From Closterium sp. Naga37s-1 (lineage: Eukaryota; Streptophyta; Zygnematophyceae; Desmidiales; Closteriaceae), in the NCBI GenBank assembly GCA_947471745.1, contig CANJKZ010000092.1, positions 2,294,001-2,358,000 of the forward strand: a stretch of DNA of 64,000 bases, written 5' to 3'. The first letter of the stretch is position 1, and each line of letters starts with the position of its first letter. This document shows, piece by piece, positions 31,701 through 48,000 of this stretch. A program made the translations under genes and the position numbers. The notes under the pieces were generated by a model. That model searched no databases. It saw only the letters and a list, made by a program, of their open reading frames with translations, and had not been told where the DNA came from.

Positions 31701-34700
31701 CTTTTTCTTGGTACCAAGCATAGGGGTAAGTAACCCATATTTTCTTGGTACCAACCATATGGGTAAGTAGCGTACTTACTCGTGGTACCAACCATATGGG
31801 AAAGTAACGCATTTACTCTTGGTACCAACCATATGGGAAAGTGGCGTACTTACTCTTGGTACCAACCATATGGGTAAGCAACGCACTTACTCCTGGTATC
31901 AACCATATGGTTAAGTAGCGCCCTGACTCGTGGTACCAACCATATGGGTAACTAACGCACTTACTCGTAGTACCAACCATATAGGAAAGTGAACGCACAT
32001 ACTCTTACCAACCATATGGGTAAGTAACGCACCTACTCTTGGTACCAACCATATGGGTAAGTAACGCACTTTCTCTTGGTACCAACCATATGGGTAAGAA
32101 ACGCACTTACTCTTGGTACCAACCATATGGGTAAGTAACGCACTTACTATTGGTACCAACCATATGGGTAAGTAATGCATTTATTATTGGTACCAACCAT
32201 ATGAGTAAGTAACACAATTTCTCTTGGTACCAACCATATGGTTAAATAACCCACTTTTTCTTGGTATCAATCATTTGGGTAAGTAGCGTACTTACTCGTG
32301 GTACCAACCATATAGGGAAGTAACGCACTTACTCTTGGTACCAACCATATGGGTAAGTAACGCACTTACTCTTGGTACAAACCATATGGGTAAATAACAC
32401 ATTTACTCTTGGTACCCACCAAATGGGTAACTAACGCACTTACTATTGGTACCAACCAAATGGGTAAGTAACGCACTTACTCGTGGTACCAACCATATGG
32501 GTAAGTAGAGTACTTACTCGTTGTACCAACCATATGGGTAAGTAACCCACTTACTCGTGGTACCAACCATATAGGTAAGTAATAAACATACTCGTGGTAC
32601 AAACCTTTTGGTTAAGTAACGCCGTTACTCGTGGTACAAACCATATGGGTAAGTAACACACTTACTCGTAGTACCAACCATATAGGTAAGTGACGCACAT
32701 ACTCTTGGTACCAACCATATGGGTAAGTAACGAACTTTCTCTTGGTACCAATCATATGGGTAAGTAACGCACTTACTCTTGGTACCAACCGTATCGGTAA
32801 GTAACGCACTTCCTCTTGGTACCAACCATATGGATAAGTAACGGACCTACTTTTGGCACCAACCATATGAGTAAGTAACGCACTAACTATTGGTACCAAC
32901 CATATGGGTAAGTAACGCACTTATTCGTGGTACCAACCATATAGGTAAGTAACGCACTACCCCTTGGTACCAACCATATAGATATGTAACGCACTTTCTC
33001 GTGGTACCAACCAAATGAATAAGTAACACACTTTTTCTTGGTACCAAGCATAGGGGTAAGTAACCCATATTTTCTTGGTACCAACCATATGGGTAAGTAG
33101 CGTACTTACTCGTGGTACCAACCATATGGATAAGTAACGCCCTTACTCATGGTACCAACCATATGGGAAAGTAACGCATTTACTCTTGGTACAAACCATA
33201 TGGGAAAGTGGCGTACTTACTCTTGGTACCAACCATATGGGTAAGCAACGCACTTACTCCTGGTATCAACCATATGGTTAAGTAACGCCCTGACTCGTGG
33301 TACCAACCATATGGGTAACTAACGCACTTACTCGTAGTACCAACCATATAGGAAAGTGAACGCACATACTCTTAGTACCAACCATATGGGTAAGTAACGC
33401 TCTTACTCTTGGTACCAACCATATGGGTAAGTAACGCACTTTCTCTTGGTACCAACCATATGGGTAAGAAACGCACTTACTCTTGGTACCAACCATATGG
33501 GTAAGTAACGCACTTACTATTGGTACCAACCATATGAGTAAGTAATACACATTTTCTTGGTACCAACCATATAGTTAAGAAACCCATTTTTTCTTGGTAC
33601 CAACCATATAGGTAAGTAGCGTACTTACTCGTGGTACCAACCATATGGATAAGTAACGCATTTACTCTTGGTACCAACCATATGTGTATGTAACGCCCTT
33701 ACTCATGGTACCAACCATATAGGTAAGTAACGCACTTTATCTTGGTACAAACCATATAGGTAAGTAAAGCACTTACTATTAGTGCCAACCATACGGGTAA
33801 GTAACGAACTTACTATTGGTACCAACCATATCGGTAAGTAAGGCATTTAGTATTGGTACCAACCATATGGGTAAATAAACCACATACTCTTCGTACCAAC
33901 CATATGGGTAAATAAACCACTTACTCTTGGTACCAACAAAATTTGTAAGTATCCCACTTACTATTGGTACCAACCAAATGAGTAAGTACCGCACTTACTC
34001 GTGGTACCAACCATTTGGGTAAGTAACGTACTTACTCTTGGTACCAACCAAAAGGGTAAGTAACGCACATACTATTTGTACCAACCATATGGGTAAGTAG
34101 TGCACTTACTCGTGGTACCAACCATATGGGTAAGTAACGCACTTACTCATATAACCAACCATATGGGTAAGTAACGCACTTACTCATATAACCAACCATA
34201 TGGGAAAGTAACGCACTTGCTCGCGGTACCAACCATATGGGTAAATAACGCACTTAGTCGTGGTATCAACCATATAGGTAAGAAGCGCACTTACTCTAGG
34301 TACAAACAATATAGGTAAGTGACGCACTTACTCTTGGTACCAACCATATGGGTAAGTAACGCATTTATTCTTGGTACCAACCATATGGGCAAGTAACGCA
34401 TTTAGTCGTGTAACCAACCATATGGGTAAGTAACGCACTTACTCGTGGTACCAACCATATGGGTAAGTAACTTACTTACTCTTGGTACCAACCATATGGG
34501 TAAGCATCGCACTTACTCTTGGTACAAACCATATTGGTAAATAACAAATTTACTCTTGGTACCAACCAAATGGGTAAGTATCGCACTTACTCGTGGTACT
34601 AACCATTTAGGTAAGTAATCCACATACTCGTGGTACAAACCAAATGGGTAAGTAACGCCCTTACTCGTAGTACCAACCATATAGGTAAGTGACGCACATA

Positions 34701-34730
34701 CTCTTGGTACCAACCATATGGGTAAGTAAC
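25720..34730 (+). repeat. About 4.58-kb tandem duplication inside the satellite
   Basis: Positions about 25720-30205 match about 30305-34730. The offset is 4,583 bp over the first part, 4,546 bp in the middle and 4,550 bp at the end. The 37-bp step comes from one extra unit in the left copy near 27220, and the 4-bp step from a small deletion near 27585. Both copies share a 3-nt deletion (ACTCTTACCAACC near 27459 and 32005), which shows that one was copied from the other. The content is block type B, also seen at about 11450-15100 and 39000-41900. Confidence 0.8.
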
Positions 34731-37700
34731 GCACTTTCTCTTGGTAACAACCATATGGGTAAGAAACGCATTTTCTCTTGGAACCAACGGAATGGAAAAG
34801 TGACGCACTTGCTAGTGGGACCAACCATATGGGTAAGTAATGCACTTACTCTTGGTACCAACCATATGAGTAAGTAACACACTTTTTCTTGGTACCAACC
34901 ATATGGGTAAGTAACCCACTTTTTCTTGGTACCAACCATATGGGTAAGTAGCGTACTTTCTCGTTGTACCAACCATATGGGTAAGTAACGCAATTACTCT
35001 TGGTACCAACCATATGGGTAAGTAACGCACTTACTCTTGGTATAAACCATATGGGTGAGTAACGCACTTACTATTGGTACCAACCATATGGGTAAGTAAA
35101 GCACTTACTATTGGTGCCAACCATATGGGTAAGTAACCCACTTACTATTGGTACCAACCATATCGGTAAGTAAGGCATTTAGTATTGGTACCAACCATAT
35201 GGGTAAATATCACACTTACTCTTGATACCAACCATATTGCTAAGTGACGCACTTAATCTTGGTACCAACCATATTGGTAATTACCGCACTTTCTCTTGGT
35301 ACCAACAAAATGGGTAAGTATCGCACTTACTATTGGTACCAACCAAATGGGTAGGTAACGCAGTTACTCATGGTACCAACCATTTGGGTAAGTATCGCAC
35401 TTACTCTTGGTACCAACCATATGGGTAAGTAGTGCATATTCTCGTGGTACCAACCATATGGGTAAGAAACGCACTTACTCGTGTAACCAACCATATGGGT
35501 AAGTAACGCACTTGCTCGAGGTACCAACCATATGGGTAGATAACGCACTTACTCGTGCTACCAACCATATGGGTAAAATACGCCCTTACTCGTTGTACCA
35601 GCCATATGGGTAAGTAACGCACTTACTTGTGGTACCAACCATATGTGTAAGAAACGCATTTACTCTTGGTACCAACCATATGGGTAAGTAACGCACCTAC
35701 TCGTGGTACCATCCATATGGGTAAGTAACGCATTTATTCTTGGTACCAACCATATGGGCAAGTATCGCACTTACTCATGGTACCAACCATATGTGTAAGT
35801 AAAAGACATACTCGTGGTACCAACCATGTGGATAAGTAACGCATTTAGTCGTGTAACCAATCATATGGGTAAGTAACGCACTTACTCTTGGTACAAACCA
35901 TATTGGTAAATAACACATTTACTCTTGGTACCAACCAAATGAATAACTAACGCACTTTCCATTGGTACCAACCAAATGGGTAAGTATCGCACTTACTCGT
36001 GGTACTAACCATTTAGGTAAGTAATCCACATACTCGTGGTACAAACCAAATGGGTAAGTAACGCCGTTACTCGTGGTACCAACCATATGGGTCAGTAATG
36101 CACTTACTCGTAGTACCAACCATATAGGTAAGTGACGCACATACTCGTAGTACCAACCATATGGGTAAGTGACGCACTTGCTAGTGGGACCAACCATATG
36201 GGTAAGTAGCACACTTTTTCTTGGTACCAACCATATGGGTAAGTAACCCACTTTTTCTTGGTACCAACCATATGGGTAAGTAGCGTACTTACTCGTTGTA
36301 CCAACCATATGGGTAAGTAACGCACTTACTTTTGGTACCGACCATATAGGTAAGTAACACCCTTACTCGTGGTACCAACCATATAGGTAAGTAACGCACT
36401 TACTCTTGGTACCAACCATATGGGTGAGTAACGCACTTACTACTGGTACCAACCATATGGGTAAGTAAAGCACTTACTATTGGTGCCAACTATATGGGTA
36501 AGTAACCCACTTACTATTGGTACCAACCATATCGGTAAGTAAGGCATTTAGTATTGGTACCAACTATATGGGTAAATATCACACTTACTCTTGATACCAA
36601 CCATATTGCTAAGTAACGCACTTAATCTTGGTACCAACCATATTGGTAATTACCGCACTTTCTCTTGGTACCAACAAAATGAGTAAGTATGGCACTTACT
36701 ATTGGTACCAACCAAATGGGTAAGTAACGCACTTACTATAGGTACCAACCATATGGGTAAGTAGTGCACTTACTCGTGGTACCAACCATATGGGTAAGAA
36801 ACGTACTTACTCATGTAACCAACCATATGGGTAAGTAACGCACTTGCTCGAGGTACCAACCATATGGGTAGATAACGCACTTACTCGTGCTACCAACCAT
36901 ATGGGTAAAATACGCCCTTAATCGTTGTACCAGCCATATGGGTAAGTAACGCACTTACTCGTGGTACCAACCATATGTGTAAGAAACGCATTTACTCTTG
37001 GTACCAACCATATGGGTAAGTAACGCACTTACTCGTGGTACCAACCATCTGGGTAAGTAACGCATTTATTCTTGGTACCAACCATATGGGCAAGTATCGC
37101 ACTTACTCATGGTACCAACCATATGTGTAAGTAAAAGACATACTCGTGGTACCAACCATATGGGTAAGTAACGCACATACTCGTGGTACCAACTATATGG
37201 GTAAGTAACGCACTTACTCTTGGTACCAACCATATGGGTAAGTAACGCACTTACTCTTGGTACAAACCATATTGGTAAATAACACATTTACTCTTGGTAC
37301 CAACCAAATGATTAACTAACGCACTTACCATTGGTACCAACCAAATGGGTAAGTATCGCACTTACTCGTGGTCCTAACCATATAGGTAAGTAATCCACAT
37401 ACTCGTGGTACAAACCAAATGGGTAAGTAACGCCCTTACTCGTGGTACCAACCATATGGGTCAGTAACGCACTTACTCGTAGTACCAACCATATAGGTAA
37501 ATGACGCACATACTCTTGGTACCAACCATATGGGTAAGTAACGCACTTTCTCTTGGTAACAACCATATGGGTAAGAAACGCATTTACTCTTGGGTCCAAC
37601 GGAATGGGTAAGTGACGCACTTGCTAGTGGGACCAACCATATGGGTAAGTAACGCACTTACTCGTGATACCAACCATATAGGTAAGTAACGCACTTACTC

Positions 37701-40700
37701 TTAGTACCAACCATATGGGTAAGTATCGCACTTACTCTTGGTACAAACCATATGGGTGAGTAACGCACTTACTATTGGTACCAACCATATGGGTAAATAA
37801 AGCACTTACTATTGGTGCCAACCATATGGGTAAGTACCCCACTTACTATTGGTACCAACCATATCGGTAAGTAAGGCATTTAGTATTGGTACCAACCATA
37901 TGGGTAAATAGCACACTTACTCTTGATACCAACCATATTGCTAAGTAACGCACTTAATCTTGGTACCAACCATATGGGTAAGTAACGTCCTTACTCGTGG
38001 TACCAACCATATGGGTAAGTAATGCCCTTACTCGTGGTACCAACCATATGGGTAAGTAACGCACTTTCTCGTGGTACCAACCATATAGGTAAGTAACGCA
38101 ATTACTCGTGGTACCAACCATAGAGGTAAGTAACGCACATACTATTTGTACCAAACAAATGTATAAATTACGCACTTACTCTTGGTACCAACCATATGTG
38201 AAAGTAACGCACTTTCTCGTGGTACCAACCATATGGGTAAGAATCGCACTTACTATTGGTACCAACAAAATGGGTATGTAAAGCACTTACTCTTGGTACC
38301 AACCATATAGGTATGTAACGCACCTTCTCTTGGTAACAACCAAATGGGTAAGTAACGCACTTACTATTGGTACCAACCATATGGGCAAGTAACACATATT
38401 CTCGTGGTACCAACCATATAGGTAGGTAATGCACTAACTCGTGGTACCAACTATATGGGTAAGTAACGCACTTGCTCGTGGTACCAACCATATGGATAAG
38501 TAACGCACTTGCTCGTGGTACCAACCATATGGGTAAGTAGCGTCCTTACTCGTGGTACCAATAATATGGGTAAGTAACGCCCTTACTCGTGGTACCAACC
38601 ATTTGGGTAAGTAACGCACTTACTCGTGGTACCAACCATATAGGTAAGTAACGCAATTTCTCGTGGTACCAACCATATGGGTATGTTACGCCCTTACTCG
38701 TGGTACCAACCATATGGGCAAGTAACGCACTTAACTGTGGTACCAACCATATGGGTAGGTAACGCACTAGCTCATGCAACCAACCATATGGGTAAGTAAC
38801 GCCCTTACTCGTGGTACCAACCATATGGGTAGGTAACGCATTTATTATTGGTACCAACCATATGAGTAAGTAACACACATTCTCTTGGTACCAACCATAT
38901 GGGTAAATAACCCACTTTTTCTTGGTACCAACCATATGGGTAAGTAGCGTACTTACTCGTGGTACCAACCATATGGGAAAGTAACGCACTTACTCTTGGT
39001 ACCAACCATATGGGTAAGTAGCGTACTTACTCGTGGTACCAACCATATGTGTAAATAACCCACATTTTCTTGGTACCAACCATATGGGTAAGTAGCGTAC
39101 ATACTCGTGGTACTAACCATATGGGTAAGTAACGCCCTTACTCGTGGTACAAAGCATATGGGTAAATAACACATTTACTCTTGGAACCAACTAAATCGGT
39201 AACTAACGCACTTACTATTGGTACCAACCAAATGGGTAAGTATCGCACTTACTCGTGGTACCAACCATATAGGTAAGTAATACACATACTCGTGTTACAT
39301 ACCATATGGGTAAGTAATGCACTTACTCGTTGTATCAACCATATAGGTGAGTGACGCACATACTCTTGGTACCAACCACATGGGTAAGTAGCGTACTTAC
39401 TCGTGGTACCAACCATATGGGTAAGTAACGCACTTACTCTTGGAACCAACCGAATGGGTAAGTGACGTACTCGCTAGTGGGACGAACCATATGGGTATGT
39501 AACGCACTTACTCGTGGTACCAACCATATGGGAAAGTAACACACTTACTCTTGGTACCAACCATATGGGTAAGTAATGCATTTATTATTGGTACCAACCA
39601 TATGAGTAAGTAACACACTTTCTCTTGGTACCAACCATATGGTTAAATAACCCACTTTTTCTTGGTACCAATCATTTGGGTAAGTAGCGTACTTACTCGT
39701 GGTACCAACCGCATGGGTAAGTAACGCACTTATTCGTGGTACCAACCATATGGGTAAGTAACGCCCTTACTCTTGGTACCAACCATATGGGTAAATAACA
39801 CATTTACTCTTGGTACCCACCAAATGGGTAACTAACGCACTTACTATTGGTACCAACCAAATGGGTACGTAACGCACTTACTCGTGGTACCAACCATATG
39901 GGTAAGTAGAGTACTTACTCGTTGTACCAACCATATGGGTTAGTAACCCACTTACTCGTGGTACCAACCATATAGGTAAGTAATAAACATACTCGTGGTA
40001 CAAACCTTTTGGTTAAGTAACGCTGTTACTCGTGGTACAAACCATATGGGTAAGTAACACACTTACTCGTAGTAACAACCATATAGGTAAGTGACGCACA
40101 TACTCTTGGTACCAACCATATGGGTAAGTAACGCACTTTCTCTTGGTACCAATCATATGGGTAAGTAACGCACTTCCTCTTGGTACCAACCGTATCGGTA
40201 AGTAACGCACTTCCTCTTGGTACCAACCATATGGGAAAGTGGCGTACTTACTCTTGGTACCAACCATATGGGTAAGCAACGCACTTACTCCTGGTATCAA
40301 CCATATGGTTAAGTAACGCCCTGACTCGTGGTACCAACCATATGGGTAACTAACGCACTTACTCGTAGTACCTACCATATAGGAAAGTAAACGCACATAC
40401 TCTTAGTACCAACCATATGGGTAAGTAACGCACTTACTCTTGGTACCAACCATATGGGTAAGTAACGCACTTTCTTTTGGTACCAACCATATGGGTAAGA
40501 AACGCACTTACTCTTGGTACCAACCATATGGGTAAGTAACGCACTTACTATTGGTACTAACCATATGAGTAAGTAATACACATTTTCTTGGTACCAACCA
40601 TATAGTTAAGAAACCCATTTTTTCTTGGTACCAACCATATGGGTAAGTAGCGTACTTACTCGTGGTACCAACCATATGGATAAGTAACGCATTTACTCTT

Positions 40701-42229
40701 GGTACCAACCATATGTGTATGTAACGCCCTTACTCATGGTACCAACCATATAGGTAAGTAACGCACTTTATCTTGGTACAAACCATATAGATAAGTAAAG
40801 CACTTACTATTAGTGCCAACCATACGGGTAAGTAACGAACTTACTATTGGTACCAACCATATCGGTAAGTAAGGCATTTAGTATTGGTACCAACCATATG
40901 GGTAAATAAACCACATACTCTTCATACCAACCATATGGGTAAATAAACCACTTACTCTAGGTACCAACAAAATTTGTAAGTATCGCACTTACTATTGGTA
41001 CCAACCAAATGGGTAAGTAACGCACTTACTCGTGGTACCAACCAATTGCGTAAGTAACGTACTTACTCTTGGTACCAACCAAAAGGGTAAGTAACGCACA
41101 TACTATTTGTACCAACCATATGGGTAAGTAGTGCACTTACTCGTGGTACCAACCATATGGGTAAGTAACGCACTTACTCATATAACCAACCATATGGGTA
41201 AGTAACGCACTTACTCATATAACCAACCATATGGGAAAGTAACGCACTTGCTCGCGGTACCAACCATATGGGTAAATAACGCACTTAGTCGTGGTACCAA
41301 CCATATAGGTAAGAAGCGCACTTACTCTAGGTACAAACAATATAGGTAAGTGACGCACTTACTCTTGGTATCAACCATATGGGTAAGTAACGCATTTATT
41401 CTTGGTACCAACCTTATGGGCAAGTAACGCATTTAGTCGTGTAACCAACCATATGGGTAAGTAACGCACTTACTCGTGGTACCAACCATATGGGTAAGTA
41501 ACTTACTTACTCTTGGTACCAACCATATGGGTAAGCATCGCACTTACTCTTGGTACAAACCATATTGGTAAATAACAAATATACCATTGGTACCAACCAA
41601 ATGGGTAAGTATCGCACTTACTCGTGGTACTAACCATTTAGGTAAGTAATCCACATACTCGTGGTACAAACCAAATGGGTAAGTAACGCCCTTACTCGTA
41701 GTACCAACCATATAGGTAAGTGACGCACATACTCTTGGTACCAACCATATGGGTAAGTAACGCACTTTCTCTTGGTAACAACCATATGGGTAAGAAACGC
41801 ATTTACTCTTGGAACCAACGGAATGGGAAAGTGACGCACTTGCTAGTGGGACCAACCATATGGGTAAGTAATGCACTTACTCTTGGTACCAACCATATGA
41901 GTAAGTAACACACTTTTTCTTGGTACCAACCATATGGGTAAGTATCGCACTTACTATTGGTACCAACCAAATGGGTAGGTAACGCAGTTACTCATGGTAC
42001 CAACCATTTGGGTAAGTATCGCACTTACTCTTGGTACCAACCATATGGGTAAGTAGTGCACTTTCTCGTGGTACCAACCATATGGGTAAGAAACGCACTT
42101 ACTCGTGTAACCAACCATATGGGTAAGTAACGCACTTGCTCGAGGTACCAACCATATGGGTAGATAACGCACTTACTCATGCTACCAACCATATGGGTAA
42201 AATACGCCCTTACTCGTTGTACCAGCCAT

Positions 42230-45040
42230 ATGGGTAAGTAACGCACTTACTCGTGGTACCAACCATATGTGTAAGAAACGCATTTACTCTTGGTACCAAC
42301 CATATGGGTAAGTAACGCACTTACTCGTGGTACCATCCATATGGGTAAGTAACGCATTTATTCTTGGTACCAACCATATGGGCAAGTATCGCACTTACTC
42401 ATGGTACCAACCATATGTGTAAGTAAAAGACATAATCGTGGTACCAACCATGTGGATAAGTAACGCATTTAGTCGTGCAACCAACCATATGGGTAAGTAA
42501 CGCACTTACTCTTGGTACAAACCATATTGGTAAATAACACATTTACTCTTGGTACCAACCAAATGAATAACTAACGCACTTTCCATTGGTACCAACCAAA
42601 TGGGTAAGTATCGCACTTACTCGTGGTACTAACCATTTAGGTAAGTAATCCACATACTCGTGGTACAAACCAAATGGGTAAGTAACGCCGTTACTCGTGG
42701 TACCAACCATATGGGTCAGTAATGCACTTACTCGTAGTACCAACCATATAGGTAAGTGACGCACATACTCGTAGTACCAACCATATGGGTAAGTGACGCA
42801 CTTGCTAGTGGGACCAACCATATGGGTAAATAATGCACTTACTCTTGGTACCAACCATATGAGTAAGTAACACACTTTTTCTTGGTACCAACCATATGGG
42901 TAAGTAACCCACTTTTTCTTGGTACCAACCATATGGGTAAGTAGCGTACTTACTCGTTGTACCAACCATATGGGTAAGTAACGCACTTACTTTTGGTACC
43001 GACCATATAGGTAAGTAACACCCTTACTCGTGGTACCAACCATATAGGTAAGTAACGCACTTACTCTTGGTACCAACCATATGGGTGAGTAACGCACTTA
43101 CTACTGGTACCAACCATATGGGTAAGTAAAGCACTTACTATTGGTGCCAACCATATGGGTAAGTAACCCACTTACTATTGGTACCAACCATATCGGTAAG
43201 TAAGGCATTTAGTATTGGTACCAACTATATGGGTAAATATCACACTTACTCTTGATACCAACCATATTGCTAAGTAACGCACTTAATCTTGGTACCAACC
43301 ATATTGGTAATTACCGCACTTTCTCTTGGTACCAACAAAATGAGCAAGTATGGCACTTACTATTGGTACAACCAAATGGGTAAGTAACGCACTTACTATA
43401 GGTACCAACCATATGGGTAAGTAGTGCACTTACTCGTGGTACCAACCATATGGGTAAGAAACGCACTTACTCATGTAACCAACCATATGGGTAAGTAACG
43501 CACTTGCTCGAGGTACCAACCATATGGGTAGATAACGCACTTACTCGTGCTACCAACCATATGGGTAAAATACGTCCTTAATCGTTGTACCAGCCATATG
43601 GGTAAGTAACGCACTTACTCGTGGTACCAACCATATGTGTAAGAAACGCATTTACTCTTGGTACCAACCATATGGGTAAGTAACGCACTTACTCGTGGTA
43701 CCATCCATATGGGTAAGTAACGCATTTATTCTTGGTACCAACCATATGGGCAAGTATCGCACTTACTCATGGTACCAACCATATGTGTAAGTAAAAGACA
43801 TAATCGTGGTACCAACCATGTGGATAAGTAACGCATTTAGTCGTGCAACCAACCATATGGGTAAGTAACGCACTTACTCTTGGTACAAACCATATTGGTA
43901 AATAACACATTTACTCTTGGTACCAACCAAATGAATAACTAACGCACTTTCCATTGGTACCAACCAAATGGGTAAGTATCGCACTTACTCGTGGTACTAA
44001 CCATTTAGGTAAGTAATCCACATACTCGTGGTACAAACCAAATGGGTAAGTAACGCCGTTACTCGTGGTACCAACCATATGGGTCAGTAATGCACTTACT
44101 CGTAGTACCAACCATATAGGTAAGTGACGCACATACTCGTAGTACCAACCATATGGGTAAGTGACGCACTTGCTAGTGGGACCAACCATATGGGTAAATA
44201 ATGCACTTACTCTTGGTACCAACCATATGAGTAAGTAACACACTTTTTCTTGGTACCAACCATATGGGTAAGTAACCCACTTTTTCTTGGTACCAACCAT
44301 ATGGGTAAGTAGCGTACTTACTCGTTGTACCAACCATATGGGTAAGTAACGCACTTACTTTTGGTACCGACCATATAGGTAAGTAACACCCTTACTCGTG
44401 GTACCAACCATATAGGTAAGTAACGCACTTACTCTTGGTACCAACCATATGGGTGAGTAACGCACTTACTACTGGTACCAACCATATGGGTAAGTAAAGC
44501 ACTTACTATTGGTGCCAACCATATGGGTAAGTAACCCACTTACTATTGGTACCAACCATATCGGTAAGTAAGGCATTTAGTATTGGTACCAACTATATGG
44601 GTAAATATCACACTTACTCTTGATACCAACCATATTGCTAAGTAACGCACTTAATCTTGGTACCAACCATATTGGTAATTACCGCACTTTCTCTTGGTAC
44701 CAACAAAATGAGCAAGTATGGCACTTACTATTGGTACAACCAAATGGGTAAGTAACGCACTTACTATAGGTACCAACCATATGGGTAAGTAGTGCACTTA
44801 CTCGTGGTACCAACCATATGGGTAAGAAACGCACTTACTCATGTAACCAACCATATGGGTAAGTAACGCACTTGCTCGAGGTACCAACCATATGGGTAGA
44901 TAACGCACTTACTCGTGCTACCAACCATATGGGTAAAATACGTCCTTAATCGTTGTACCAGCCATATGGGTAAGTAACGCACTTACTCGTGGTACCAACC
45001 ATATGTGTAAGAAACGCATTTACTCTTGGTACCAACCATA
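42230..45040 (+). repeat. 1,368-bp near-identical tandem duplication
   Basis: Positions from about 42235 recur from about 43603 with an offset of 1,368 bp, one base short of 37 units. Both copies carry the same 1-nt deletion (TTGGTACAACC instead of TTGGTACCAACC, near 43366 and 44734) and the same rare units (CATGTGGATAAG, AGTCGTGCAACC). I saw almost no differences between the copies over more than 1.3 kb, so this is among the youngest duplications in the array. Divergence resumes near 45050. Confidence 0.8.
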
Positions 45041-48000
45041 TGGGTAAATAACGCACTTACTTGTGGTACCAACCATCTGGGTAAGTAACGCATTTATTCT
45101 TGGTACCAACCATATGGGCAAGTATCGCACTTACTCATGGTACCAACCATATGTGTAAGTAAAAGACATACTCGTGGTACCAACCATATGGGTAAGTAAC
45201 GCACATACTCGTGGTACCAACTATATGGGTAAGTAACGCACTTACTCTTGGTACCAACCATATGGGTAAGTAACGCACTTACTCTTGGTACAAACCATAT
45301 TGGTAAATAACACATTTACTCTTGGTACCAACCAAATGATTAACTAACGCACTTACCATTGGTACCAACCAAATGGGTAAGTATCGCACTTACTCGTGGT
45401 CCTAACCATATAGGTAAGTAATCCACATACTGGTGGTACAAACCAAATGGGTAAGTAACGCCCTTACTCGTGGTACCAACCATATGGGTCAGTAACGCAC
45501 TTACTCGTAGTACCAACCATATAGGTAAGTGACGCACATACTCTTGGTACCAACCATATGGGTAAGTAACGCACTTTCTCTTGGTAACAACCATATGGGT
45601 AAGAAACGCATTTACTCTTGGGTCCAACGGAATGGGTAAGTGACGCACTTGCTAGTGGGACCAACCATATGGGTAAGTAACGCACTTACTCGTGATACCA
45701 ACCATATAGGTAAGTAACGCACTTACTCTTGGTACCAACCATATGGGTAAGTATCGCACTTACTCTTGGTACAAACCATATGGGTTAGTAACGCACTTAC
45801 TATTGGTACCAACCATATGGGTAAATAAAGCACTTACTATTGGTGCCAACCATATGGGTAAGTACCCCACTTACTATTGGTACCAACCATATCGGTAAGT
45901 AAGGCATTTAGTATTGGTACCAACCATATGGGTAAATAGCACACTTACTCTTGATACCAACCATATTGCTAAGTAACGCACTTAATCTTGGTACCAACCA
46001 TATGGGTAAGTAACGTCCTTACTCGTGGTACCAACCATATGGGTAAGTAATGCCCTTACTCATGGTACCAACCATATGGGTAAGTAACGCACTTTCTCGT
46101 GGTACCAACCATATAGGTAAGTAACGCAATTACTTGTGGTACCAACCATAGAGGTATGTAACGCACATACTATTTGTACCAAACAAATGTATAAATTACG
46201 CACTTAGTCTTGGTACCAACCATATGTGAAAGTAACGCACTTAATCTTGGTACCAACCATATGGGTAAGTAACGCACTTAGTCATGGTACCAACGATATC
46301 GGTAAGTGACGCACTTTCTCTTGGTACCAACCATATGTGTAAGTATCGCACTTAGTCATGGTACCAACCATATGGGTATGTAATGCACTTTCTCGTGGTA
46401 CCAACCATATGGGTAAGAATCGCACTTACTATTGGTACCAACAAAATGGGTATGTAAAGCACTTACTCTTGGTACCAACCATATAGGTATGTAACGCACC
46501 TTCTCTTGGTAACAACCAAATGGGTAAGTAACGCACTTACTATTGGTACCAACCATATGGGCAAGTAACACATATTCTCGTGGTACCAACCATATAGGTA
46601 GGTAATGCACTTACTCGTGGTACCAACTATATGGGTAAGTAACGCAGTTGCTCGTGGTACCAACCATATGGATAAGTAACGCACTTGCTCGTGGTACCAA
46701 CCATATGGGTAAGTAGCGTCCTTACTCGTGGTACCAATAATATGGGTAAGTAACGCCCTTACTCGTGGTACCAACCATTTGGGTAAGTAACACATTTACT
46801 CGTGGTACCAACCATATAGGTAAGTAACGCAATTTCTCGTGGTACCAACCATATGGGTATGTTACGCCCTTACTCGTGGTACCAACCATATGGGTAGGTA
46901 ACGCACTAGCTGATGCAACCAACCATATGGGTAAGTAACGCCCTTACTCGTGGTTCCAACCATATGGGTAAGTAACACCCTTACTCATAGTACCAACCAT
47001 ATGGGTAAGTAACGCACTTTCTCGTGGTACCAACCATATAGGTAAGTAACGCAATTACTCGTGGTACCATCCATAGAGGTAAGTAACGCACTTACTATTT
47101 GTACCAAACAAATGGATAAATAACGCACTTACTCTTAGTACCAACCATATGTGTAAGTATCGCACTTAGTCATGGTACCAACCATATGGGTATGTAACGC
47201 ACTTTCTCGTGGTACCAACCATATGGGTAAGAATCGCACTTACTATTGGTACCAACAAAATGGGTATGTAAAGCACTTACTCTTGGTACCAATCATATAG
47301 GTATGTAACGCACCTTCTCTTGGTAACAACCAAATGGGTAAGTAACGCACTTACTATTGGTACCAACCATATGGGCAAGTAACACATATTCTCGTGGTAC
47401 CAACCATATAGGTAGGTAATGCACTTACTCGTGGTACCAACTATATGGGTAAGTAACGCACTTGCTCGTGGTACCAACCATATGGATAAGTAACGCACTT
47501 GCTCGTGGTACCAACCATATGGGTAAGTAGCGTCCTTACTCGTGGTACCAATAATATGGGTAAATAACGCCCTTACTCGTGGTACCAACCATTTGGGTAA
47601 GTAACACATTTACTCGTGGTACCAACCATATAGGTAAGTAATGCAATTTCTCGTGGTACCAACCATATGGGTATGTTACGCCCTTACTCGTGGTACCAAC
47701 CATATGGGCAAGTAACGCACTTAACTATGGTACCAACCATATGGGTAGGTAACGCACTAGCTCATGCAACCAACCATATGGGTAAGTAACGCCCTTACTC
47801 GTGGTTCCAACCATATGGGTAAGTAACACCCTTACTCATAGTACCAACCATATGGGTAAGTAACGCACTTTCTTGTGGTACCAACCATATAGGTAAGTAA
47901 CGCAATTACTCGTGGTACCATCCATAGAGGTAAGTAACGCACTTACTATTTGTACCAAACAAATGGATAAATAACGCACTTACTCTTAGTACCAACAATA

